A stretch of 56,825 nt of DNA, taken from positions 1 to 56,825 of the forward strand of contig VYBO01000108.1 in NCBI GenBank assembly GCA_009844405.1, in the 5' to 3' direction. The translations under genes and the position numbers were made by a program. The stretch is from Acidimicrobiaceae bacterium (GTDB lineage Bacteria > Actinomycetota > Acidimicrobiia > Acidimicrobiales > Aldehydirespiratoraceae). Positions within the stretch are counted from its first letter, which is position 1. Every line of letters begins with the position of its first letter. Positions 1 through 8,324 of this stretch are shown here, one piece after another. A model generated the notes under the pieces. It was not told where the DNA came from. It saw only the letters and a program-made list of their open reading frames with translations, and made no database searches.

Positions 1-1
1 T

Positions 2-631
2 CCGCCGCCTCCTCCGCCGCCTCCGTCTGCGGATCCGGTTGTGCCTGAGTCCGGGGCGGGCATCGAGGGCGTGTTCGGCGATTTCGATGCGGTGAGTGCT
101 GTGCACGAGCCCGGGGTGCGGGACCTGTTCGAGCGGGGCGTGCTCGACGGCGTCGGCTGCGAAGACGGCCTGCTCTGCCCGGCGGGCCCGGTCACTCGCT
201 GGGAGTTCGCGGTGATGGTGGTGCGGGTGCTAGACGGCGGCGACCCCGATGCCCCGGACGGTCACCGGTTCGCGGACGTGGAGGCGGGCCTGTGGTGGGC
301 GCGCTATGTGGAGCGCCTCGCCGAGTTGGGTGTCACTGTCGGGTGCCGGACCGGGCCGCTGCGGTACTGCCCGGACGATCCTTTGACGCGGGCGCAGACC
401 GCGTCGATGCTGGTGCGCGGCTTCGGCATCGACCCGGCCGCGGCACCGGCGGGGTTCACCGACACCGCGGGCAGCGTCCACGCCGGCGACATCGACGCCC
501 TCTACGCGGCCGGTGTCACCAACGGGTGCCGCAGCGGGCCGCTGCTGTACTGCCCGCGGCAGCCCACCACCCGCGAGCAGGCTGCGACCCTGCTGCACCG
601 CCGCATCAGCGCCGCCAACCCCCAGCCCTGA
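2..631 (+). CDS. SLH-repeat cell-surface protein, C-terminal part (5' end outside window)
   Basis: The reading frame is open to the left edge and begins with a run of about eight prolines, so the start lies upstream of the window and this is only the C-terminal part. About 195 residues follow the Pro-rich linker and contain three S-layer-homology-like repeats. Each has a hydrophobic helix, a turn carrying a paired-cysteine signature (for example GCRTGPLRYCP and GCRSGPLLYCP) and a threonine-arginine helix such as LTRAQTASML. SLH repeats normally bind secondary cell-wall polymers and anchor exported proteins. The Cys pair in every repeat suggests a disulfide, consistent with an extracytoplasmic location. 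The N-terminal domain, probably enzymatic or adhesive, cannot be seen. The repeat assignment is secure; wall anchoring is inferred from the family. Confidence 0.85.
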   Translation, partial: PPPPPPPPSADPVVPESGAGIEGVFGDFDAVSAVHEPGVRDLFERGVLDGVGCEDGLLCPAGPVTRWEFAVMVVRVLDGGDPDAPDGHRFADVEAGLWWARYVERLAELGVTVGCRTGPLRYCPDDPLTRAQTASMLVRGFGIDPAAAPAGFTDTAGSVHAGDIDALYAAGVTNGCRSGPLLYCPRQPTTREQAATLLHRRISAANPQP

Positions 632-752
632 CAGGCCGCGCGAGGACCGCGACGCGGGCGATCGTGGCCCTTCGCCCATGCCATCGCCTCGGGCCGCGAC
701 AGACCATCTAGGGTTCATCCGCCATGGCGGCGGCGGAGGACGGGTGACGGCG

Positions 753-1286
753 ATGGGGGAGCGGCCGGTGGTGTGCATGGTGTGTACCGGCAACGCGGCC
801 CGGTCGCCCATGGCCGCGGCCATGCTGCGATCCCTCGACACCCGCGACCGGCTCGATGTTCGCAGCGCCGGCACCCTGGCGCTGGAAGGCCATCCGATCG
901 GGACGCGCACCCGGTCCGCGCTGGCCCGGCACGGCCTCGTCGACCACGCCCACCGGTCCCGCCAGTTCCGGGTCGCCGACGCGTCCGCCGCCGAACTTGT
1001 GGTCGTCATGGAGCCGCTGCACCTTCACTGGATCCGCCGCAACATCCCCGAGGCGGCGCCGATCACGGGGTCGCTGCGCCGCCTGGCCCGCGACCTGGCG
1101 CCGGCGCACCGCGGGTCCGAGCCGGGCGATCTCGGCCGACGAGTCAGAGCCCTCGGGCTGGAGGCGCTGGACCCGGCGCCCTGGGAGGAGATCGTCGACC
1201 CCGGAGCAGGCGGGCAGGACGACTTCGACCGCTGCTCCGACGAACTGCGTTCACTGGTGGCCGAACTGCATCTTCGGCTGGTGTGA
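753..1286 (+). CDS. Low-molecular-weight protein-tyrosine phosphatase family protein
   Basis: The protein has 177 residues and opens with the P-loop CTGNAARSP near residues 10-18, which matches the C-x5-R-S signature of LMW-PTPs and the related arsenate reductases. The cysteine is the nucleophile and the arginine binds phosphate. A DP pair near the C-terminus (IVDPGAGG) fits the family's general-acid loop. Family members dephosphorylate phosphotyrosine, often on exopolysaccharide kinases; no kinase or polysaccharide gene is adjacent here, so the substrate is unknown. I chose the ATG at 753 because a purine-rich GGAGGA lies 12 nt upstream; an in-frame GTG at 744 is only 3 nt from that motif. 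The gene stands alone downstream of the SLH gene on the same strand. Confidence 0.8.
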   Translation: MGERPVVCMVCTGNAARSPMAAAMLRSLDTRDRLDVRSAGTLALEGHPIGTRTRSALARHGLVDHAHRSRQFRVADASAAELVVVMEPLHLHWIRRNIPEAAPITGSLRRLARDLAPAHRGSEPGDLGRRVRALGLEALDPAPWEEIVDPGAGGQDDFDRCSDELRSLVAELHLRLV

Positions 1287-1712
1287 CTGGCCGGAAGCGG
1301 CGGCGGCCGCAGCGAGCCGGCTCATGCGGTGACGGGTCGGCGTCAGCGCGGTGCAAGCGCTGCGGGCGGCGTCCGGAGTTCGTCGTGGTCGTCGGCAAGA
1401 CAGCTGAGTTCTACTGCACTCCTGACATGCCGACGTCGCCGTTGGCGGATGTCGTGACTCAAGACAGGCGAACCGGCCGATGAGCGCGGCGGGAGCGATG
1501 GGCACGGCAAACCCCGTCGGCGCTGCCCTCCTGAGCGTGTCCGTGGTGGGGATCGACGCCGACGACTCGGCTCATCCGCAGCCCGGCCAGCGCGGGGGAG
1601 CGGTGTGTCATCTCGACAGCCTGCCAAGAGTGTGCCCAGGGTTCAGCGAGCAAGACGGGCCAGTCCAGTCTGCAATGTGCCGTTCCGGGCGGCTCGCCGC
1701 CAGACTGTGGCC
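1287..1712. other. Non-coding or decayed stretch
   Basis: No convincing gene is seen in these roughly 425 bases. A short open stretch on the + strand around 1350-1483 encodes two closely spaced cysteines (CKRCG) and a later FYC. It has no plausible start of its own and may be a fragment of a zinc-ribbon-like protein. No strong hairpin or recognisable mobile-element end was found. Confidence 0.4.
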
Positions 1713-2444
1713 ATGAACAAAGACGCGACCGTCAGACAGGTCGAGACCGACGGGCGGCGCCTGATCGAGGTGGCCCGATCCGACCTGGGAGCGGCCGTGC
1801 CCACCTGCGGCGACTGGACGCTGCGCGACCTGGCCGGTCACATGGGATGGGTCCACTCGCTGGTGGGCAGCTACGTGGCCGGCCGGGCCACCGAGCCCCT
1901 GGGCCGGGACCAGATGCCCCAGGTGCCCGACGACGACTCGGCGGTCGACTTCGCGGCCCTTGCGCTCGACCGCCTCGTCGATGCCCTGGCCGGCATCGAC
2001 CCCGACACCCCGGTGTGGAACTGGTCGCCCCGACCCGACGCCGGCTTCTACTTCCGCCGGATGCTGCACGAGACCAGCGTCCATCGCTGGGACGCCGAGA
2101 ACGCGGTGTCCGACACGGGACCGGTCGACGGCGAGCAGGGTCGCGACGGGGTCGACGAGTTCTTCGACTTCGTGCTGCCCAACGCCCAGCAGCGCCAGCG
2201 CCGGGACCTTCCGGAGGGCAGCCTGCACGTACACCGCACCGACGGCGAGGGTGAGTGGATCGTGCACGCCGACGGCGACGAAGTCGTCATGGAGCGCGCC
2301 CACGTCAAGGGCGACGCTGCGCTTCGAGGGCCGGGAGGGGCGCTGTTCCTGGCCATGTGGAACCGGCTGCCGCTCGATGACGACTCGCTGTCGGTGGCGG
2401 GCGACGAGGCCGTCGCCCGCGCCTGGGCCGCGCTCGCCCCGTGA
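1713..2444 (+). CDS. Maleylpyruvate isomerase (MDMPI)-family mycothiol-dependent protein
   Basis: This 243-residue protein starts with a long DinB-like helical domain containing the motif LAGHMGWVH (about residues 38-46) and a later HETSVHRWDAE. The histidines and glutamate of these motifs are the expected divalent-metal ligands of the mycothiol-dependent maleylpyruvate isomerase superfamily. The C-terminal part (about 165-243) resembles the SCP2-like cap common in actinobacterial members. Family enzymes use mycothiol as a cofactor in isomerisation or detoxification, and the mycothiol conjugate amidase further along shows that the host has this thiol. The specific reaction cannot be read from sequence. 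Its stop overlaps the start of the next gene, which implies translational coupling. Confidence 0.75.
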   Translation: MNKDATVRQVETDGRRLIEVARSDLGAAVPTCGDWTLRDLAGHMGWVHSLVGSYVAGRATEPLGRDQMPQVPDDDSAVDFAALALDRLVDALAGIDPDTPVWNWSPRPDAGFYFRRMLHETSVHRWDAENAVSDTGPVDGEQGRDGVDEFFDFVLPNAQQRQRRDLPEGSLHVHRTDGEGEWIVHADGDEVVMERAHVKGDAALRGPGGALFLAMWNRLPLDDDSLSVAGDEAVARAWAALAP

Positions 2445-3265
2445 GCGAGATCGCCCAACCGGCGCGGGCCGAGACGGAGGAGGCAGGCGCCTCGCACGAG
2501 GCGACCGAAGCAGTCGAAGCCGCGGGCGGTGAGGGTGCGGTCGCCGATCCCCGGGTCCTGGCCAGGACCTCCCGCCAGGCGGTGTGGGGCTGGCGAAGCA
2601 ACCTCGACCAACTCATGCCGGTGGTGCTGTTCCTGCTGTTCTTCAACCTCGACGCGGCGCGGCTCGCCTGGCTGAACAACATCGAGATCGCCATAATGGC
2701 GGCCACGGCATGGTCGGTGAAGGCGGCATTCAGCCGGCGCCGCCGGGGCCTGCCCATCGGCGCCTGGCTGCCGGTCATCACCGGCTACCTGCTGGTCCGT
2801 GCCGCTGTCGCCGTCTCCGTGGAGCGCGACCTGGTCGACTTCGGGGTGAGTACCGAGGCGGTGTACTTCGGCATCGGGATCGGCACCAAGATGCTGGTCG
2901 GGGTGGCTGCCGCGGCCACCATCCTCGTCCGCAGGCCGTTCATGCTGTGGGCGGCCCGCCGCTTCCTGCCTCTTTCCGAGGCGGTGCACCGCGACCCCAG
3001 GTTCGTGTCCACCATGCGCAACGTCACCTGGGTGGTCACCTTCTACGAGGTCGGCTCGGCCGTCTGGGACGTCTGGCTCTACAACAACGCCGGGGTCAAC
3101 CTGTTCCTGGTCACCCGCCAGTTCGTGAACTTCTTCGCAGCCTTCCTGTTGATCTTCGTCACGCTCGTGTACGTGGACCGTCGATTCTCCAAGATCGACG
3201 GCTGCCCGAGCCTCGTCGACCTGGTGAGCGGGGCCAGCCGCGGCGCGCCCGCCGACGACCCGTGA
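2441..3265 (+). CDS. Polytopic membrane protein of unknown function (VC0807/DUF3159-like)
   Basis: The product has 274 residues with an acidic, Ala/Glu-rich cytoplasmic N-terminus of about 45 residues, then about six hydrophobic segments (near 60-78, 83-98, 105-125, 140-160, 190-210 and 220-245). A basic loop (FSRRRRG) follows the second segment. The arrangement is reminiscent of the VC0807/DUF3159-type membrane proteins, but the assignment is loose. The GTG start overlaps the stop of the upstream MDMPI-family gene by 4 nt, so the two are probably one operon. No catalytic motif is visible and the function is unknown. Confidence 0.65.
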   Translation: MSEIAQPARAETEEAGASHEATEAVEAAGGEGAVADPRVLARTSRQAVWGWRSNLDQLMPVVLFLLFFNLDAARLAWLNNIEIAIMAATAWSVKAAFSRRRRGLPIGAWLPVITGYLLVRAAVAVSVERDLVDFGVSTEAVYFGIGIGTKMLVGVAAAATILVRRPFMLWAARRFLPLSEAVHRDPRFVSTMRNVTWVVTFYEVGSAVWDVWLYNNAGVNLFLVTRQFVNFFAAFLLIFVTLVYVDRRFSKIDGCPSLVDLVSGASRGAPADDP

Positions 3266-3289
3266 CCATCGACACCCGGGCATCGGGCC

Positions 3290-5392
3290 TCACGCGGTCC
3301 GCAGGCGCTCCCATTCGTCCAGCAGGCTGCTGTCGACCTCGCGCACCAGCCCGCCCAGCCACTCGATCACCTCGGCCAGACGGTCGTCGACCGCGGCGGC
3401 CGGCACGGTCTGCACCAGCGCCTTGTAGCAGTCCGTCAGGTAGCGCAGCACCAGTCCCTCGGAGCGCTTGAGCCCGTAGCGGCTCACGTACTGGTTGAAC
3501 GTGTCGGCGTGCTCGACCATGTCGCGCACCACCGACTTGGGGCTGGGCCGCAGATGCCCGACCCACGGATGATGGCGGGCGAAGGCGTCGAAGGCGGGCT
3601 CGATGAACTCGGCCTCCGGCTTCGGCCAGGTCACCTCGGCCAGCCGGGCCATCCGCTCCTCGTACTCCACGCCCTCCTCCTTCATGCGGGTCATCAGCTC
3701 GTCGCGGGCCGCATCCCGCTGGGCCAGCAGCACCGCCAGCGGATCCTCCAGCACCGACTCGGCCAAGCTCAGCGCCTGCAGGTGGTAGTCGGGAGCCTCC
3801 GGGTCGAGAACAGCGATCGCCTCCACCGCGAACAGTCCCAGCGGCTGGTTGAGCCGGAACTCGTCCTGGAGGTCGATGTCGACCCGCACGGGGCGGCCCG
3901 ACTCGTCGGGTTCGGGCAGCACCTCCACGATCTCGGCGTCGATCAGCGACCGGAACACCCCGACCGCCTTGCGGATGTGCCGCCGCTGCCGGGCGCGGGG
4001 CTCGTGGTTGTCGACCAGCAGCCGCTTCATGGCCGCGCAGCCGTCGCCGGGCCGGCCCAGGACGTTGAGCATCATGGCGTGGGTGACGTCGAAGCTCGAC
4101 TCCAGCGTCTCGGGCGTGCCCTCCCACAGCCGGGCCAGGGTCTTGTCGTCGTAGTGGGCGTAGCCCCTGTCCGGAGGCTTCTTGCGCACCAGCTTGCGGA
4201 GCTTCCTGGGATCGCCCCCGGCCCGCATCTCGGCCCGCTTGTTCTCCACCGCGTGCTCGGGGGCCTGAACCCACACGCTGCCGACGGTGTCGAACCCCCG
4301 ACGGCCGGCCCGGCCGGAGATCTGCTGGAAGTCCCGCACCGACAGCACCCGGGTGCGCCGGCCGTCGTACTTGTAGAGCTGGGTGAACAGCACGGTGCGG
4401 ATGGGAACATTCACGCCCACCCCGAGCGTGTCGGTGCCGCAGATCAGCCTGAGGTGGCCCTGCTGGGCCAGCTTCTCCACCAGCAGCCGGTACTTGGGCA
4501 GCATCCCGGCGTGGTGAACGCCGATGCCGGCCAGCACGAAGCGGCGCAGATCCTTGCCGATGGGCGTGTCGAAGCGGAACCCGCCCACCGCCTCCTTCAC
4601 TGCGGTCTTCTCATCCGCGCTGAGCACCTTGAGGCTGGTGAGGCTCTGGGCCCGGGCGGCGGCCTCCCGCTGGGTGAAGTGCACGATGTAGACGGGTGCC
4701 CGGCCCGCGGAGAGCAACTGCTCGATGGAGACGTGCAAAGGGGTCTCGCGGTACTCGACGTCGAGGGGGACCGGGCGCTCGGCCGAGGCCACCAGGGCGG
4801 TGTCGCGACCGGTGCGGGCGGTGAGGTCCCGGCGAAGGCCGGTCGTGTCGCCGAGAGTGGCCGACATGAGCAGGAACCGCGACCTCGCCAACTCCAGCAA
4901 CGGAACCTGCCAGGCCCAGCCCCGGTCGCGGTCGCCGTAGTAGTGGAACTCGTCCATCACTACGAGGTCGGCCGCAGTGTCGGAGCCTGCCCGCAGGGCC
5001 CGCTGAGCCAGGATCTCCGCCGTGCAGGCGATGACGGGGGCGTCGGCGTTGACCGAGGCGTCGCCGGTGACCATGCCGACCTCCGACGGTCCGAACGCCG
5101 CCGTCAGCTCGAAGAACTTCTCGCTCACCAAGGCCTTGATCGGGGCGGTGTAGACGGCACGGCGGCCCTGGGCCAGCATGGCGAACGCCCCGGCCATGGC
5201 CACCAGCGATTTGCCCGAGCCTGTGGGCGTGGACAGCACCACGTTCTCTCCGGCCAGCAGCCGCAGGACGGCCTCCTCCTGGTGGGGATAGAGCTCCAGC
5301 CCCGACTGCGCCGACCACTCGATGAGGGCGTCCAGGAGCTCGTCGGCGCCGGGCGTGTCCGGCAGGAAGTCGCCGAGTGCGGGCAGGGCCAT
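3290..5392 (-). CDS. Ski2-like DExH-box helicase with C-terminal DUF3516 domain
   Basis: This 700-residue superfamily 2 helicase is complete. Walker A (STPTGSGKS, about residues 54-62), the DExH-type motif II (VMDEFHYY, about 145), motif III (MSATLG) and motif VI (QISGRAGRRGFD, about 355) are all present in order. The second RecA domain is followed by about 300 helical residues that match the actinobacterial DUF3516 tail. Relatives are ATP-driven RNA or DNA translocases of the Ski2/Mtr4 type and are thought to act in RNA turnover or repair; the substrate is not shown here. The gene runs opposite to its neighbours and its start at 5392 lies close to the divergent MFS gene, so they share a 37-bp promoter region. 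Confidence 0.85.
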   Translation of the reverse strand: MALPALGDFLPDTPGADELLDALIEWSAQSGLELYPHQEEAVLRLLAGENVVLSTPTGSGKSLVAMAGAFAMLAQGRRAVYTAPIKALVSEKFFELTAAFGPSEVGMVTGDASVNADAPVIACTAEILAQRALRAGSDTAADLVVMDEFHYYGDRDRGWAWQVPLLELARSRFLLMSATLGDTTGLRRDLTARTGRDTALVASAERPVPLDVEYRETPLHVSIEQLLSAGRAPVYIVHFTQREAAARAQSLTSLKVLSADEKTAVKEAVGGFRFDTPIGKDLRRFVLAGIGVHHAGMLPKYRLLVEKLAQQGHLRLICGTDTLGVGVNVPIRTVLFTQLYKYDGRRTRVLSVRDFQQISGRAGRRGFDTVGSVWVQAPEHAVENKRAEMRAGGDPRKLRKLVRKKPPDRGYAHYDDKTLARLWEGTPETLESSFDVTHAMMLNVLGRPGDGCAAMKRLLVDNHEPRARQRRHIRKAVGVFRSLIDAEIVEVLPEPDESGRPVRVDIDLQDEFRLNQPLGLFAVEAIAVLDPEAPDYHLQALSLAESVLEDPLAVLLAQRDAARDELMTRMKEEGVEYEERMARLAEVTWPKPEAEFIEPAFDAFARHHPWVGHLRPSPKSVVRDMVEHADTFNQYVSRYGLKRSEGLVLRYLTDCYKALVQTVPAAAVDDRLAEVIEWLGGLVREVDSSLLDEWERLRTA

Positions 5393-5429
5393 GCGGTCCA
5401 GAGACTAGGAGGGCGTTAGCGTTCCGCGG

Positions 5430-6710
5430 ATGTCTAGCCAGGAGCCGAGCGGACCCGGCAGCGGGGAGCGGGCCGGCCCGCCGGGGCGGATCGAGCCGCG
5501 GCTATGGGCGCTCTTCGGGGCGACCTTCTTCTCGATGGCGTTGACCATGGGGCAGATCACGTTCCTGGGCAAGCAGGTCTTCGACATGACCGGCGAGCCG
5601 TTCTTCCTGGGTCTGCTGGGGTTGGCTGAATTCGTGCCGGCCTTCCTGCTTGCGCCCGTCAGCGGCATGGTCGCGGACCGCTTCGAGCGCCGGCTGGTGT
5701 TCGCCTGGGGTCTCGGCGGCGAGGTGCTCGCCTCGCTCGGCCTGTTCTTCTACGTGGCTTCGGATCCCGCATCGGTGCTCCCGATCTACGGTCTGGTCGT
5801 CACGTTCGGCACCGCCCGGGCCTTCCTCATGGCGGTGAGCCGGGCCATGCCGATGGACCTGGCGCCGGAAGGGGCCCGCGAGCGGATGGTGGCCTTGAAC
5901 GTCGCCGGCTGGCAGGGGGGCTTCATCGTCGGCCCGGTGGCGTTCGGACTGGCCTTCGACGTCGATCCGGCCCTGCCTTACCTGCTGGCCGCCGGGTGCG
6001 CAGCGGCCGGGATCGGCCTGCTCATGATCGTGCCGCGGAGCGACGTGCGACGGGCTGCGCTCGCCCCCGGAGCCGGAGCCCGGGCCGTGATCTCGCAGGC
6101 CCTCGACGGCCTGCGGTACGTCCGTCGCAACCGGGTGGTGCTCGGCGCGATCTCCCTCGACCTGTTCGCGGTGTTCCTGGGCGGCGTGCATTTGCTGCTG
6201 CCCGCCATCGCCGCCGATCGCCTGGGCGTGGGCGCGGTGGGCCTGGGTTGGCTGGCGTCCGCAGTCGGCATCGGGGCCGCCGCGGTGATGCTGACCCTGT
6301 CGGTGCGGCCGTTCCAGCGGCGAGTGGGCCCGGCCCTGCTGGGCTCGGTGGCCCTGTTCGGCGTGGGGACGATCGTCCTCGGACTGACCCGTTCCTATGT
6401 CGTCGCCTTCGTGGCGCTGCTGGTGTTGGGCGGGGCGGACGCCGTGAGCATCTTCGTCCGCGGCACGATCGTCCCGCTGGCCACGCCCGAGGAGATGCGG
6501 GGACGGGTCCTGGCCGTGGAGTACGTCTTCATCGGCGGCTCGAACGAGCTGGGCGGGTTCAGATCGGGCGTGACCGCGGCGCTGCTCGGCGTGGCCGGCG
6601 CAGTGGTGTTCGGCGGGGCGGGCACCCTGGCGGTGGTCGCGGCCTGGTGGATGGTGTTCCCGGAATTGCGCCGGATCGATCACTTCTCCGAAGTGCGCCC
6701 CGACACCTAG
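5430..6710 (+). CDS. Major facilitator superfamily exporter (EntS/MFS_3-like)
   Basis: The 426-residue protein has a soluble N-terminus of about 25 residues, then twelve predicted membrane segments. The conserved MFS loop between helices 2 and 3 is present as GMVADRFERR (about residues 78-87). The arrangement resembles the MFS_3 group, which includes the enterobactin exporter EntS and many multidrug exporters. The substrate cannot be inferred because no siderophore or antibiotic genes are adjacent. The gene is divergent from the DUF3516 helicase and is followed by an intergenic repeat. Confidence 0.8.
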   Translation: MSSQEPSGPGSGERAGPPGRIEPRLWALFGATFFSMALTMGQITFLGKQVFDMTGEPFFLGLLGLAEFVPAFLLAPVSGMVADRFERRLVFAWGLGGEVLASLGLFFYVASDPASVLPIYGLVVTFGTARAFLMAVSRAMPMDLAPEGARERMVALNVAGWQGGFIVGPVAFGLAFDVDPALPYLLAAGCAAAGIGLLMIVPRSDVRRAALAPGAGARAVISQALDGLRYVRRNRVVLGAISLDLFAVFLGGVHLLLPAIAADRLGVGAVGLGWLASAVGIGAAAVMLTLSVRPFQRRVGPALLGSVALFGVGTIVLGLTRSYVVAFVALLVLGGADAVSIFVRGTIVPLATPEEMRGRVLAVEYVFIGGSNELGGFRSGVTAALLGVAGAVVFGGAGTLAVVAAWWMVFPELRRIDHFSEVRPDT

Positions 6711-6792
6711 CCGCAGTTTTCTGGGAGAGGCCACAGCCCGACTTGATGGGTCTCCCCGACACTCGAATCAAGGGGCTGATCCAGTCCTTGGG

Positions 6793-6925
6793 GCGAGCCC
6801 GGATTGATCGGCCGCCGATCGCTTCGCAGGGTGGTCATTCCGCTCTTGTTCGCTTCGCTCACGGGCCGCTCGGGCCACGGCCCCGCCCCGTATGGGCCGG
6901 GTCGCCCGTCTATCCGCGGGGCCTC
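6793..6925 (-). repeat. Dispersed intergenic repeat, copy 1
   Basis: On the minus strand this matches the repeat at 13771-13905 almost base for base, and matches the shorter copies at 36670-36740, 54516-54590 and 56775-56825. It starts with the boundary GAGGCCCCGCGGATAG (minus strand, ending at 6925). It contains CGGCCC and GGGCCG arms separated by 10 nt, then the invariant core GGCCCGAGCGGCCCGTGAGC. It sits between the MFS gene and the convergent DUF2007-like gene. Confidence 0.8.
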
Positions 6926-6982
6926 ATAGAAGTCGCCGTCGAGGATGTCGAGGGGCCGGGGATCGACGGGCGTGACGGCCAT
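6926..6982 (-). pseudogene. Possible N-terminal stub of a cytochrome P450-like gene
   Basis: An ATG at 6982 opens a minus-strand frame whose first residues include LDILDGDFY. The phrase (L/D)LLDGDFY near the start is typical of actinobacterial P450s. After about 19 codons the frame runs straight into the dispersed repeat and no further P450 sequence follows. This suggests the repeat replaced or interrupted the gene. The match is too short to be sure; chance similarity is possible. Confidence 0.25.
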
Positions 6983-7045
6983 GGCAGGGTCATCCTACCG
7001 CGGCAGCTATGGGCGCCAGGAGGCTCCCGGAGGCTGATGCAGGTG

Positions 7046-7435
7046 TCACGGGAACAGGCTGCGCAGGACGGTCCAGAGCAGCAGCAGGCCCGCGATGGCG
7101 ATCGGCCCGGGGATGGCGATGATCAGGGCCCAGGTCAGGCAGCGCACCCAGGCGGGGCGGTCGGCGAAGCGTCGCTGATGGAAGGCGGCGTCCAGGCGCT
7201 CGGCCTCGACGTCGGGACGCTCGAGGCCCAGAAACTCGGCCGCGAGATCAGCAACCTCGGTGTGAACCACCAGCACGGCGAGGCGGTTGGTGACATGGTG
7301 GGGTGCGACCTCTATGGCGGGATCGACGAGCACCGCGGCTTCAAAACCGGCCTCCTTGAGCCGGGCTGCCGCCACGTTGGCTTCCCACCGGCTGGGGTAC
7401 TCGGCGATGGGGGCCATGCCCGGAAGCGGCCTCAT
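7046..7435 (-). CDS. DUF2007-like putative signal-transducing small membrane protein
   Basis: The protein has 129 residues. The N-terminal 75 residues form a small alpha/beta unit with the pattern (WEANVAAARLKEAGF, then VLVV) seen in DUF2007 'putative signal transducing protein' domains. After a charged linker comes a basic, Trp-containing stretch and a strongly hydrophobic segment (about 100-125) that should span the membrane. An internal ATG six codons in (7417) is an alternative start. The domain family has no established biochemical role. The gene is convergent with the MFS gene and flanked by repeat copy 1. Confidence 0.65.
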   Translation of the reverse strand: MRPLPGMAPIAEYPSRWEANVAAARLKEAGFEAAVLVDPAIEVAPHHVTNRLAVLVVHTEVADLAAEFLGLERPDVEAERLDAAFHQRRFADRPAWVRCLTWALIIAIPGPIAIAGLLLLWTVLRSLFP

Positions 7436-7837
7436 CCCCCTATGGTGCCCGAGGGGGATCCGAGCGTCGACTCACGGCGTCCGTTCGCCCGAGTTGGTCG
7501 TGCGATCGGCTGTTCACCGGCGGGGTGCTGCGGGGACCCGCTCGCGGTCGCCTCATGCGTGCTTGGCCTAGTCGTTGCCCTCGCACTCGTCGAGCCTCTA
7601 CTTGGCCAAGAACTCAAGTCGCTGCGCCTGTACCCACAGCGTGCGGCGGATGCCGGAGCCAACGCGCCTCTCTCACTGATGACCCGCGCGAGGTCCGCAA
7701 TCGTTCGGGCTCGTCGTGCCAATCGTACGTCGGGATGCTCGCGTTGGAGCCGGGAGCCAGCGGGCAGAATCATTCCCCGCACTGACGCGGGCAAGGCGAT
7801 AATGCCGGCTTCCGGAATCCCAGCTTCGTTGATCACA
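7436..7837. other. Decayed accessory DNA
   Basis: No intact gene. The minus strand keeps a readable stretch from about 7836 down to 7660 (beginning VINEAGIPEAG and containing RRARTIADLARVISERG) that looks like a protein fragment in a different frame from the methyltransferase stub next to it. Another minus-strand frame just upstream reads GELPTEEIRATLQKAEF before a stop. Protein-like segments in several frames suggest a gene broken by frameshifts and deletions. I do not recognise the family. Confidence 0.4.
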
Positions 7838-8281
7838 GCGTTGACTCGGAATCCTGAAGAGCCCGCTGGTAGACGGTGAACTCAGCCTTCTGCAATGTTG
7901 CCCTGATCTCCTCCGTGGGCAGTTCACCCAGATCCCAGAACGGCCACCGCCCAGTCCTCGACGGTTCCCTGCCAGCGAGAGGTCAACGCAGGGGAAGCTC
8001 GCTGCCGCCAAGTCGACTGAGGGGATGGTCGAACCTTCAATGTTGCGGACGTCGTCGAGGCGGTAGTGGGAAGCCTCGAAGTTGGCGGCGTGGACCGCGA
8101 GCTTCGTGGACTTGATGTCGTTTGCCCACACCACTTCGAAGCCGGCTTCCTCAAGGCCGCTGCGCACCAGCCCTACACCCGCGAAGAACTCCGCGGCCCG
8201 CAGGGGCCGCGTGTGAGATCGGTGGTCCGGCTGGTATGCGAGTAGCGGCGGTTGGGTGCTGCTCTGCTGTCTTGGAGTCAT
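7838..8281 (-). pseudogene. Truncated DNA C5-cytosine methyltransferase
   Basis: From an ATG at 8281 the minus strand encodes the N-terminal part of a C5-cytosine methyltransferase. It has the SAM-binding motif I FFAGVGLVRSGLEEAGF (about residues 26-42), the following strand VWANDIK, and the catalytic loop FPCVDLSLAG with its cysteine (canonically PPC). After GGGRSGIW the family sequence stops, and downstream matches are only unrelated fragments in other frames. The central ENV motif, motif VIII and the target-recognition domain are missing. The gene is therefore dead, probably a relic of a restriction-modification locus. No restriction endonuclease is recognisable beside it. Confidence 0.75.
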
Positions 8282-8324
8282 TCTTCGGCGTTGCCCGACT
8301 CGGTGGTCGAGGGGTGAGACGACG

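Noticed and set aside
1480..1716. Small plus-strand gene before the MDMPI-family gene
   Set aside because: No ribosome-binding site or recognisable fold, and it overlaps the start of the better-supported gene.
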